Shown here: piece after piece, positions 27,055 to 39,000 of the stretch
Position numbering within the stretch: position 1 is the stretch's first letter
Layout: every line of letters begins with the position of its first letter
NCBI GenBank assembly: GCA_008360955.1
Contig: LUCM01001596.1
Span: 61,200 to 125,199 of the forward strand
DNA from: Fasciolopsis buskii
Taxonomy: Eukaryota; Platyhelminthes; Trematoda; Plagiorchiida; Fasciolidae
Length of the DNA stretch: 64,000 bases
Reading direction: 5' to 3'
The notes under the pieces: model-generated
What the model was told of the DNA's origin: nothing
What the model saw: the letters and a program-made list of their open reading frames with translations, nothing else
Databases searched by the model: none
Translations under genes and position numbers: made by a program

Positions 27055-30000
27055 CTGGAAAACAGATAAAAGCGCAATACCCAATATTAGGTTTTTCTCA
27101 CAGGAAACAGCCAAAGGAAATTGGGTAAAACCTACAAAATCTCCAAGGTCTGCATGGGAGCAATATTTTCAGCTACAACAAAGAACCATTTGCAGACACC
27201 AATAAACAAATACCTGTCTTAAATCAGTAAGCTAGTCTTCAACTTGTGTAGTCGGAACAGCAGCGTGATGCAATCTCCGATATTTGAAACTGGCCCAGAC
27301 CATCAGCGGTCAGTGGCGAGCAAATGGATTGAGAAAAATTGTAAACGCTATGCTTAAGTGCTTGCAATCCACTTGGTCCATGTAGTGATTTCAAGTGGCT
27401 CAGGGCAAATACGGTAGGCGTTGCCTTAATTTTTCCGTTGTTACCTCGATAGAGGACGCAGACAACTGTATTATTCATTAGACAATGACTGGCACGTCGC
27501 GCTCTGTTCCCGGTTTTTGACTACCTTTACTGTGTGATGTGAGGTGTGGAAAAAATCAGCCCAGTTCCGTAAACAGTGGTTTCTTCCTGTCATCATTTGG
27601 AACGCTCATCTCCGACCCAGATGCTCGGCGGTTCTTCATACTTCCTTTGGTAACCAGTTTATTTGGTTCTACTCTTTTAATACGACAAACCAAATGAAAC
27701 TTTCATGTAGCTTCAGTCTCAAGGTAACGGCAGATTTCAAAAAGGCTGGCTTGGCCAACACTGCATGTCAAACTATTTTTACACTTCAAGTGATTCAAAT
27801 CAGTGCACCGAAAAAATAAAATCTTCCTAAAAGGTGGACGGATTGCCGGTGGGTTTAAATACTTTTGGCCCTTCGTTGTAACGCAAATCAGTCACATTCC
27901 TGCCATAATGTAGCTAATAAAATCACAGCATTTTTGGCAATTCGTGGGCCAAGTGATGCAATTAGAAGACCATCATTTCCCATAATTTGCATAGCATGTT
28001 AGGAGACGTGACACTGTGTTTCACCTCTTATGAGCGGTGTTTTTCACTTAAGCAACAATTGTTAGACTGCAAAAACATTGCGGATCGTTTGTTTTTTGGG
28101 TGGCAGTAGACGGTGAGTGGACAACATTCAAATTGAATATTGCTTACCTTTGTCGTCTCACAGGTATTAAGGGTTTCTACATGAGTATAGTTTTGTTCCT
28201 GAGCTATCTTGAGCAACTCGGTTTCCATTTGAGCTAATATTTCCAGAGATACACGCTTCCATTTTGCATGTGCTGACCGCGCTTCTTCCTTCTCGGAATC
28301 GGGAATTGGTGGTACTATACCAGCCATGATGACGGACAACGTCTTCGATGCATCCATTTCTGGGGAGTGTATTTCACTACAGAACTCAAAATACCGTTGT
28401 AGCACGTGAAGCTTATGATTTGTTGGTAGCTCCGGAACGTACTGCATTGGAACACTGATTATGGCACCGACCAATTTTGTCCGATTGTCCATATCTTCAG
28501 CAGCCCACCACCCACTACTTGGTGAACCTCCTTCGAGCGAAGCCGTCAAAACAAGACCGAGGCCATGACGTCTCACACCCAAGTATGTAGAAGCCGCCAA
28601 TTTCAGATCTTCCGCAGACAAAGAGAAGGTTCGGGCAACAAGATCACTTCGGTAAAAAGCATCCACGAGGAGGTCGACAATCTCACCGAAAGTGTGATTA
28701 TTTTGGCTCGTCGTATTCAAGCTTTCGTGATCCTCCCACTCACGAATGAGAATAGTTTCGTCCTTGTCTAGCTGTTTACGCTACCGTATGGTGTGAAAAT
28801 AAAAATCGTAATAATCGTGTAGTCTATTGTGTTCAAGTGTGATTACATAAAATGCTGTGCTTATAAAGCGATAAAATCATTGCATGTTTATTTTTTAGAA
28901 TGGTGCACTCAGTCACTGTGGTTGAACTGAACTAAAATAAAATTCTTTTGTTTGAATCAGGCTTCATTAAATCCGTAAACTTCGAAAAAATTCGCCTCAT
29001 GCCAGTGCGGGAGATTTAAAGGGCTATTCCGACTGATTTTGAATTTACTTTATTTATGTACCCCTTCAAAATCCACGCCGCTACCTACGGAAACAATGCT
29101 GTCCCGATTCTCATTTTAATTATATCGACCAAATGTCCTCACTCGCAACAGCAAACATCACCAGGGACCGAACGGATTCCCTCACTCCGGGTTATGCTCG
29201 TACAAACGAACCATTGTGTTTCTGTCATTGTTATAGATAGAAGTGGTTCAGTGTTATGGTAATTATGACCATAAAAAGACCGCTAATATTAAACTTTTAA
29301 TCGGAAAATATATGTTCATTCCTATTAGTTGTCATCTTTACTATTTTTAAGCGCATTATTATGTTATTCTCGGCCGGCGTCTGGCTTTGCATGTCCCATC
29401 TCTGTTCTGAAATCATTTATCTTGCAGTGCCAGTGCTGTGAAGGAATACTATTCTTTTTACGTGTGTGCCCTTTACTGATTACCAGTCGCCATCCGATGA
29501 ACAATCGTGCATAGCAAGTGGCAAATCGAATACCAAACCGATGCAGTCCGGCCATGACGAATGTTCAGCGTGTTCCAATAATACAAATGGACACATACGG
29601 TGCTCTTTTAATAGTTTCCAGTTGCTATCAGAAATCGACCCAAGATTAAAAATCAAGGTTGTAGAGGGGCAAACCCAGGGAGTCGTAAATTGAGTGACGG
29701 CGGCAAATCAGTGTGAGCGGTTCAGGTATCACAAGGAGCAACTTTAATCGCCTCAGACTGAAAACCACCAAACGAGGTGAGCCAACAATGTTATGGCCCA
29801 GAAATAGGTAAAACAAATGACAACCACACAGAGACGAACTTAGCCAACAAATGCGAAAGGTTTTCGTTAATAAAATGCTCTCCTACGTCAGCTTGGTTTT
29901 GGTCGTCCTCCGCAGAACCAGAGGGACTGGACGAGTGCCCATTAGCAAGAAACACGAGTGCTAACTGCTAACTTGAAACGGAAACTACGAATGACATTTT

Positions 30001-33000
30001 GAATGTACCCCAGACCTTCTTCTTTTGGGACAGCTTCCCATTCCGGGCATTCCGTGATCAATGTATAGCTGCAATAGAATCATGCTTGTTAGAAAGTAGT
30101 GACAATGTACGAAAGTCGAATATACAACTTGACACCAGTAGTCCGAAATGCAGCATCTATCCATCTTCACTGGTTTTTGAATGGTCAGAGACTGTCGTTA
30201 ACATCGAGGCTAGGTCCTAATAGAAAAGATAATTGTGTCATTGGCCTAGTTTAAAAGAGGCCATTATTCTTATGTCACAGTTGACGTAATTTATATGGTT
30301 GAAGAACGTGTATGATTTGAAACACTGGACTTCATCTTTACTTCGAGGAAAAGCTGCAGAGACTTGCAAGTTTTCTTGTACAGAAACATTTTGATTTTAA
30401 CTCTGTTGGTAAATCAGGCGACTTTACATTGTGCCTGATTACCGGTAAGATTGCCTTTGTCCACTTCGTCAAAGATAGTGTTTTAATACTTAATAGTGCA
30501 CGCAAATAAGAAGGCTTTGTAGGCCAACAAATCGGATCACGAAGTCAACTAAATGACTGCGCAAACAAACAATCGAACTTAAGCCCGCGTGGTTAGGACA
30601 GGAAGAAAAGGCGAATCGAAAGGAGAACTGGTATGAGTGAATGCCATCTGAATAACATGAAACGTATTATCAACAGTTGTCGTTTCCGTAGGTTCTGGCT
30701 TGACCATGCATTGTTTCCTCTCCCAGAAGAGCGAGACCGGTTGCGGAGAATGCTTCGGCATAAACGACTTCATGACCCTTCCCTCCTAAATGTCTGGCTC
30801 TCACGAATCTCACACATCTCTGGCACGATATTTTTCATCATTTAAGCATAATACTTTGGTCTCATTTAAAAATGTATTCGACGATGCACGTGGGCAGTTA
30901 CCTCTGGGTTGTGCATATCAGACAGCACCCCGGAAACAAGGGAAGCAATAATGTTCAGCTAACAGATACAAGCTACGTCGTGTTATGTAAAATGCATCAC
31001 AACACTGTCTAAACTTGCCGATTCGATGTGGTCAAAAACATCTATCGACAACGCAGTGTAAATGTCCATTCTACTTTTCTAAAATCCTATTTGGATTTCG
31101 TTCACAACTAATAGCTAAGTGTTCATCAGTTATTCATGAAACAACTAATTCATTGTCATAGGAAGTTATCAAGGGAGAGTGGAACAGTAGATGCGCAACA
31201 TATCGGTGAATTTTACTGAGATGTTTGGCATCAGCATCACGCATAATTTCCTAGCATAAAACGTTTTGTTATATCACTGGACGACCTCTCTTTCTTGGGC
31301 ACGAACTGGAATCTTTCCCTGCGCATTCAATTCTGGCCTTTTTGTTGATATTCACTCAGATGTACGTAGCAAAATAAAGCATTCATCTACTTGGATCACG
31401 TATGCGCGAATGAATTTATCTACTTATGTATGGACAGCATAAAAATTTTCTTGAAATTTTTATTCTGGAATTCCTGGAATTCCGTTAACTTGGATCATAC
31501 CCAAGATTTTAAAAAATTAACTGTATAGATATTCTAGCGCGGAGAGCATCCGTCATTTCCAGGTCACTGTTGCCGCTTTGGATTGCCGACTAATCCCGGT
31601 CGATCAGTTGCCAAGGCGACAAAATGTCCAGTGGTAGAAGATTTGAAGTTTATGCTAAAGTCTGATGAACGAAAAATCAAAAAGTGCCCTTCCGGTATAT
31701 TTCATAATGTTGGAAGGATCTGAACGTGAAAAGTCGTTGATTCGAATGGGCTTTGGACAAGTCTTGTCACTGTTGATGTGTGTGTGTGTGTGCGTGGAGA
31801 AGAGAGCGGGTTCGATTGAAGTCGTAAATTTGAGTTTTTGACTCCCCTTATCGGTGTGAATGATCGCGACCTTTCAAAGTAACCCAGTCGAACCTCAGTA
31901 ACCTATCGCACGTGGTCAACGTAAGAGATGAGGAAAGTACTTGAAATTTTCTGTTATTTCTTGGATGCCAGCAACACGGAAGCAAACATGGCCACTCATT
32001 TGAAGTCCGCTATACTAACAACTAGACAGCAACAAAAATATATTTCTCTGTTTCTGAGAAGTTATTTTACTTGTTATTTTTTTCAAATTAACACAAACCA
32101 TCTTCATGACTATTTGTCCTACTGAAGCCCGTTCCCTTAATATTGCCTAAACGTGATGGTTTCACGGTTTCGTTCTATCCTTTCCGACTGGTTCTTCTTT
32201 CAGGCCATCCAAAACGCATTAGTTTTGGAGACTGCAAACAAGCGACTTACGTCCTACGTGCAGCTTTCAGCTGCCTTCGATAATGTTAGAGCTACTTAGT
32301 CGCACATCTAGACAGGTGTGTGCTTTAATCAGCGATTGATCAAGAATACGGCTGTGGAACAGGATGATGAAAGCTGTCCAGAGCTCTTGATTGAAAACAG
32401 TCAACCTGCAACATTCAGCTGATAAGGACGAATCGTTCTAAATTATCTACCGCTGTCATACTCAAGCACTAGAATCAGAAGAGAAGCATCGTTTTGTATT
32501 GCTAGAGTAATTGCTGCAATATTATAACACCTAATTTAGACAACGAAAAACAATTTATACACAGTAGAAAATGTACTTACTCATTAAGCATTCAAAAGTC
32601 GACCCCAAGAACTGGAATCGGATCGGCGACCTTCCGATTACTGACAACATGCTCCACTTCTGAACTACCGTGGAAAGCGGCCCTCGAGCACAGACTACGT
32701 AAGTGAATATCCAGGTTCGTGCGAGCCACCATTCTACGAACTAAAACTAACTTGGTTTTGATCACTGGATTGGCCTCGTCGGTCACTTTCCAAAGGGTAC
32801 GAACACCGAAGGTGAACATGATTCAAATGATTTTGATTTACATTCGTTTTCAGGTGACCGCATGTACCAGAAACTACAGAAATGGAAGTTCGTCTGTTCT
32901 ACTCCTGGGTACGATGTGTAGTTGTAATTTTGCACTGGTTCTCCGTGCCATCTCAAAAATAGCTTTTTCATGAACTCAGACTGTGGTCACTACAAAGTTG

Positions 33001-36000
33001 TGATGCTACCGAATACGCGAGCCTGACTTTTGTCACATCAAGATTAAGTGAATTTGTAAACTTCACGAAAGGACGCTTTCTTCGTTGAGCCATTTATTTC
33101 CATAATTGCTTATAAATTTTACTGCTTTAACTAATTAACCGGCCAATGCTAACTTAGAGGTTTGACGGTGAGTAACTAAAAAGGATTTCCGTCTTCGTTC
33201 CGCTTTTTGCATAGCATAGCTATGAGTACTTTATTAACATATTCGAGCATAGGGCATTCCTAAGAGTTTATGCGTGCGGGATGGATTTGGGGTCGAAACA
33301 GGTGTGTAACTATGGCTTATTTGACTTTACAAACTATTCAATAGGTAAAAACTATCCAATATAAATTGTGTAATATCAGAACACGAAGTTGTCGATATCG
33401 TTTCATGTCAATATGCAGATATAATGTATTTGGTAGTACGTAGATGATGAGACAATAGATAGGCAAAATTTGTTCCAATCAGTCACTCTGTTTGTGAATG
33501 CAATGCATTAAAGGAACTCACGAATAGAACGGATTTTTCCGGATCCGAAAATGGTTTTTTGTCTTTTGTGGAACATAAATCACCAAGAAGTTGTTGCGCC
33601 TTCGAAATACCGGTACAGCGGTTTTCTGTTTGTAGTCGAAGCGATCGAAGAATCCGGCCAATGTTCCCGGTGTGATAGAAAGTTTCCAAATAGACCTTGA
33701 AACCGACTTGCCTGAGACTTTCCAGCGCGAGAACAGCCTATTCGTGCAGAAAAATGCATACATATTTGAGGGATATTGATTTTTTCGCGGAAATGTGGTT
33801 TTTTGTGACAGATATCGGTGTAGTATATTGTCTGTAAACTATTAAGCGTTGTTTTGGTCACACTGTCAACAGGATATAAATCATCAAATCCCAAATCGTG
33901 TACTCTGACCGGTTGGCAATCGGCGTGATGGCCAAGAAAATAATTGATATTAATCTCAAATTCCAACATTCCATTCCACCTAGTGGTAACACTAACGAAT
34001 GTCTCCCGGCTATGGAAGCAAGCTTTAGCGAAAAAAATTGTTCACCCACCAGTGTTCTTTAACTCTGAGTGTTTCTTAACACTTACTGATCAACTTCTTG
34101 CAAGCTAATTGCTTTGCTAATCGTCAGAAGGATGTTTCTGCAAATGAAGTAATTAAAGTGCTGTAAGATATCGATCAAAGTCAGATATGTTGATTGCTGT
34201 GTGCAGCGGCAGAAATGAACTGCTTCACAATCATAGAAATATCCAAAAAGGGTACGAATTTGTGAATCACTCGCATATGGCAATCTGGGTGATTTATTGT
34301 AACACATCGCGGTATTTATTGATACCGTGGATTGTGTCGTCTTATTCCAGTCAGCGTATCACATCAAACGGGAATGTCATTTTACCCAGGTTGAGTGTCT
34401 GTTTTGATATGTTAATGACTATTTTAGCCACACTTTCACGATTAGAAAAGATGGTACCGCTGCTGCTATTACTATCACTACTACTACCGTTACTGTTGTT
34501 ACTAACAATAAGAGATCACTTTTTGGCCTGGTCACTCCTGGAAATAAAATGCTTTTGTATAATGCTCTTACGAAAAACCAAGAGCTACGTGGATAACTGC
34601 ACAAGGAGTAGGTGCGTAGTGTATGATAATATTCTTGAAAATAGTTTGTGGCAATTCTTGAACTATCGTCACACATCTTACTGGAAACGATGTGCTCGAA
34701 GGACTTCATTACACTGGAAAAGGTGTTTGGTTAGTCTGCCAGTAGGAAAGCCAGTCCAACTGATGCGGATACTAACTAGCGCAAAACAAACAAATGAAAT
34801 GAGTGAAATGCGAGCATTTCGAATGTAAGAAAAAAGATGTGCGTTCTTTCCTTCACAGCAGTGACTCTAATGGGATCAATCCACATCAAATTGTATGTGA
34901 AACAATCAGGCTAGATTGCCGCATATCCTGTGTACGCAGGAGTGCGGTATATTCTGAGATGTTTTTTCGGAGTTCGTTTTCTTAAAGGGAGAGCAACGGT
35001 AATAAATTTCAACGTGTTCACTTCTGGGTGATTTTTGGAGCCGGGACAATTACCGCAAAATTTGCGACGCCGTGTTATTGGATTAAGCCATATCGGCATC
35101 AAGTCGTTTGTTTGTTTTATAATCAAGGATTCGGTACACCTGGGCACGGTAGATAAGAAAACAGAAAAGACATTTTTTGATAGTATTGTGGCTTGCAGAC
35201 CTACCCAGGCAAACGTTTCCATCGAGACTCGTGAATTTGCAGTATTCAGAAAAGTAATGGACACGTGAGACATCTGGGAAGAGCTCAGTTTGGCCAATAG
35301 CAAGAATGCAGAGTAGGTAGTAGGTGGTAGCGAAAATAAATGTCTTCATGAAATACCTCGTCATGCGATATCAACGCTCATCTCATCATTAAGAAACCAT
35401 GGAAGTACTGTACAGCTGTTTTCTCCTTGCTAGAAACCATCAGTAGTACATATCCACCGCGCCCGAACTGGGACGCGAACCCGGGACGAACGATTCTGAG
35501 TCGAACGCCTTAGCCATTACGCTACCCTGGAAGGCTCTCAGTGGCTTGTCGAACTTCATCACATGACCTTGCACCTATCAGTTACTAATTTCCTCGGCCA
35601 CGGGTCACTGGAACACAGCAATCGTCCCCTATTGATAGATGACTTCTCTGCAGGTAGCCTAAGTACCGCGATGTATCAGTTAAATCAAAACTACTGTCTG
35701 TTACAGCTTGACGCTCTTATCAGTTGTAAACGGAACAAAATAAATGAGTATTCGGGATGTCCAATGACTTTTGAACCTGTTTTTTTTATATGATTTTAGA
35801 TCTTTGGTATGCGGATACCTCATTGACAAATGTAATGGGAACTGAGCCAACCACTGCTTTTAGGCTCTACCTTGTCACTTTGAGAGTTCTACCAGGTAAA
35901 CCTATCATTTCACATTTTTATCCACTGGTCGTCTTTTTGCTCCCCCGAGAAATGGCATCTCAAAGTATTCTGGGTATTGCTGCCGGAGATAAAAGAGGAA

Positions 36001-39000
36001 GTTTGTTTGTTTAAGAAATAAACCAACAAAAGTAGGTTAGTTCATTTTTGAGAATTCACAAATAACAGCTTCTGACCAGTGATCTAAGAGTCATTAGGAT
36101 GGGCGTGTGTTCTTCCAAATTCCTGAGTGTATTTTAGGAGGAAAAAGTGAAATGAGATGGCTACTCGACAGCGCCGTGATTTGAACAAAAACTGCACACA
36201 TCAACAGCCTGTTGAAGCGATAATCCTAAACCACGGGACTAGCTCCTTTTGAATACACTGTTCAAATTAGCTTTGAACTAATCAACTAATCGGCCTTTAG
36301 ATTGTGAGCAAAAATCAGTTTTCATTCATTACATAAAACCAGAAGCCCATTTTTGCACTACCCATACACAAGTCGACGCTTCGAGCCGGAATCAAACCGA
36401 TGATCGTTCGCTTACCTCAGCTACCGTGGACACTGCTGTCGTAAGCAAATTGCTTAAGTGAACCTCTATTGTTGCAGGTCAGTCCGAAAGTCTTTTGGAT
36501 AATGTTCATCTTCGGTGCTCGTACCCTTTGGAAAGTGACCGACGAGGCCAATCCAGTGATCAAAACCAAGTTAGTTTTAGTTCGTAGAATGGTGGCTCGC
36601 ACGAACCTGGATATTCACTTACGTAGTCTGTGCTCGAGGGCCGCTTTCCACGGTAGTTCAGAAGTGGAGCATGTTGTCAGTAATCGGAAGGTCGCCGATC
36701 CAATTCCAGTTCTTGGGGTCGACTTTTAGATGCATAGTACCAAATTGGACCTGTCATTCTTACAAACGGTTTGCTTTTTCCGCATTTACTTGCTAGAAAT
36801 GAAAAAAGTTCACTTTAGAATAGTGGTTTCTGCTGGCTTCAAATGATTTTTAGTGACAGAGTGGTGAGTTTTAAGCTAGCTGGATACCATCGTCACGGCG
36901 CGCTATTTCGAAGATCATCATATCTACTGATCACCATTCTTCAGCCACAAATGAGTTCCAACTCCAAAGGACTCGAATGCGAATTGTACTGTATGAAAGC
37001 TTTCCGAAATACTGTTTCTTTGTTCTTACAAATCCATTCAAGACGTCTGCCGAAGGAAATTACCTCTTAGTTACCTAACTCCAAGTTACAAAATGTCCAG
37101 TGTTTTTATCGATTTGCCGCTAATAATTCATCCTGCATGAATAGTGAAACATACACTTGACTTTTCTTGATTGAATTTAACCACAATGATAAGAGTGAAC
37201 TGGCTTCTGATGCGTTTATTCTGTTGTTACCGCTGAAACAAGCAAATGGTCATTTCGTTCGTATAGATTCTGAAAACTGAATTGATCAACGCAGCTGGCC
37301 GAATGCTCCAGAGTAACATGGGAATTTGTCTTCGCCAGTGCAGGTAATGACAGGGAAAGACAGAAATGTAATAATTCTGAGAGTGCAACAAGCTTTACAC
37401 CAGCCACATCCAAATTTTTAGGATGCCCAGAATCACTTGAATTGGTCTGCATTCCAGTAGACATCAGACAAAGGTTGTTTTTACTACGGCACAGTGTCAT
37501 TATCATACTGACTCAGTGTACGTGCAAATGCTTTCCTACCTACGTACCCTTGTTTGTGCTCGTGTTTGTGTGTGTTTGTGTGTGCACATGCTAGCCCGTA
37601 CAGACTGCACTATGTGTATGTATGGTTGTTTGTAGCAGTTTTGCGTCTGGTTCAGACAGCCTAGGATAAAGTGCCGAATACGCGGCACACAACGCAGAAT
37701 CGGGAGATCCCATCAGTGCGACAGGCCAGGTCATAGACAACGTCAAGCCGTCTGCCGCGTCAGTGAAGCGACTTTACGAGGTTGTTGCATTTTTCCCCCG
37801 CCACATCCTGTCTGTGTAACACAACAATAACAACAACGACACTTTCGGCCAAGGTCTCGATTGATCCAAAGGGCGGGTATTAGCTCAACCTTCTCCAGCT
37901 GATTTGGTGTACGTGCCTGATTCTCCTTCGGACAAGAAATCTTGCATTTGGCCAATGAATTACCCAACTGTTTGCAACTCCTATGGTCATTTCAACATGC
38001 ACTATTTCGATTAGAAATCAAATTAGCAAGTCGGTTTTATGCAAATATGCACTCTAACTCAATCGTTCACATGAGGACAATGAAGCGAGGTAGTGAGCTA
38101 GCTTACTCTTGGTTTGACGATACCCTGGGAAAAGTCACTTTATTGGGCTACGTTATTTATCTTAACCTATTTACAAATTATGTAGTGATAAAAAGTGGTA
38201 AACGGATTCAAATTGTTTTATTCGCGGAGTAAAGAACATTTGGATGGCTTAGCTAATCCGAGGGCTCCGAAAACAAGAACAGGTGCTAACAATTCCATGG
38301 ACTAGTGAGATTTTCAATTACAATCCGTTATGTTGCAGCTGGATTGAATCTACCGACGATAGTGACTTCCGTGTGACCTGTTTTACAATCTCAAATACCT
38401 CACTAATAAGAAATTTGTAATGTGATGAATATGGGTGGTGTCTGAGCCTGGGTTTTAGTCACTCGAAGAACAAAGGCATATTAGATAGATCACAGCATTA
38501 CAGTATGAATAAGCCCCTTGGGGTTACACCGTTAACGAGCAATCCTCAAATCATCCAGTCAGCCATACGTTCCCGAAGCACCAGACAAGAGGCTCTCTCT
38601 TATGAAGGCACATCGAAGTCGTAATATTTCCTTCTAACTGGACAGTGTTGCAGTTACGCCTACAATTCCCGTCCAGTCGAATCAAAAGCACAAAGTCAAG
38701 TTTTTTCCGTTGCTGTTCTCAATTACTACCAGGTGTACTCGACAACTTCAAAGAGGACTTGGTGGGAAGCGTTCGACTGGAGTTAACTGAAAATTTGCGA
38801 CTGCAATAGAAAATCACCAGAAACTAGTGGCCGTAGGAAGAATGGTAGAGAAGCGAAAATGACAGCTATTTCGGATTACTGTCTTTCAACTATTTGGTTT
38901 AAGATCGTCGATGATAAAATAGCCTTAGATGGAATTCAAGTATAAAAGGTTATCGGAGAAGGATTAATTTTCTCACCTGTGACTGGAGTATTCAGCTACT

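Noticed and set aside
26923..28771. A stand-alone aaNAT gene
   Set aside because: The frame upstream of 28771 meets a stop and there is no ATG at the start of the domain, so it must be spliced from upstream. The Ebony layout gives a natural partner, and the CoA loop is missing.
33483..34049. Overlapping minus-strand frames with a FLGHHADC-type peptide, considered as retroelement gag/pol
   Set aside because: I could not find protease, RT or integrase motifs in any frame.
34187..34828. 213-codon plus-strand open frame
   Set aside because: Its middle is poly-Leu from an imperfect CTA/CTG triplet run, and the rest has no family resemblance or domain. Length by chance is likely.
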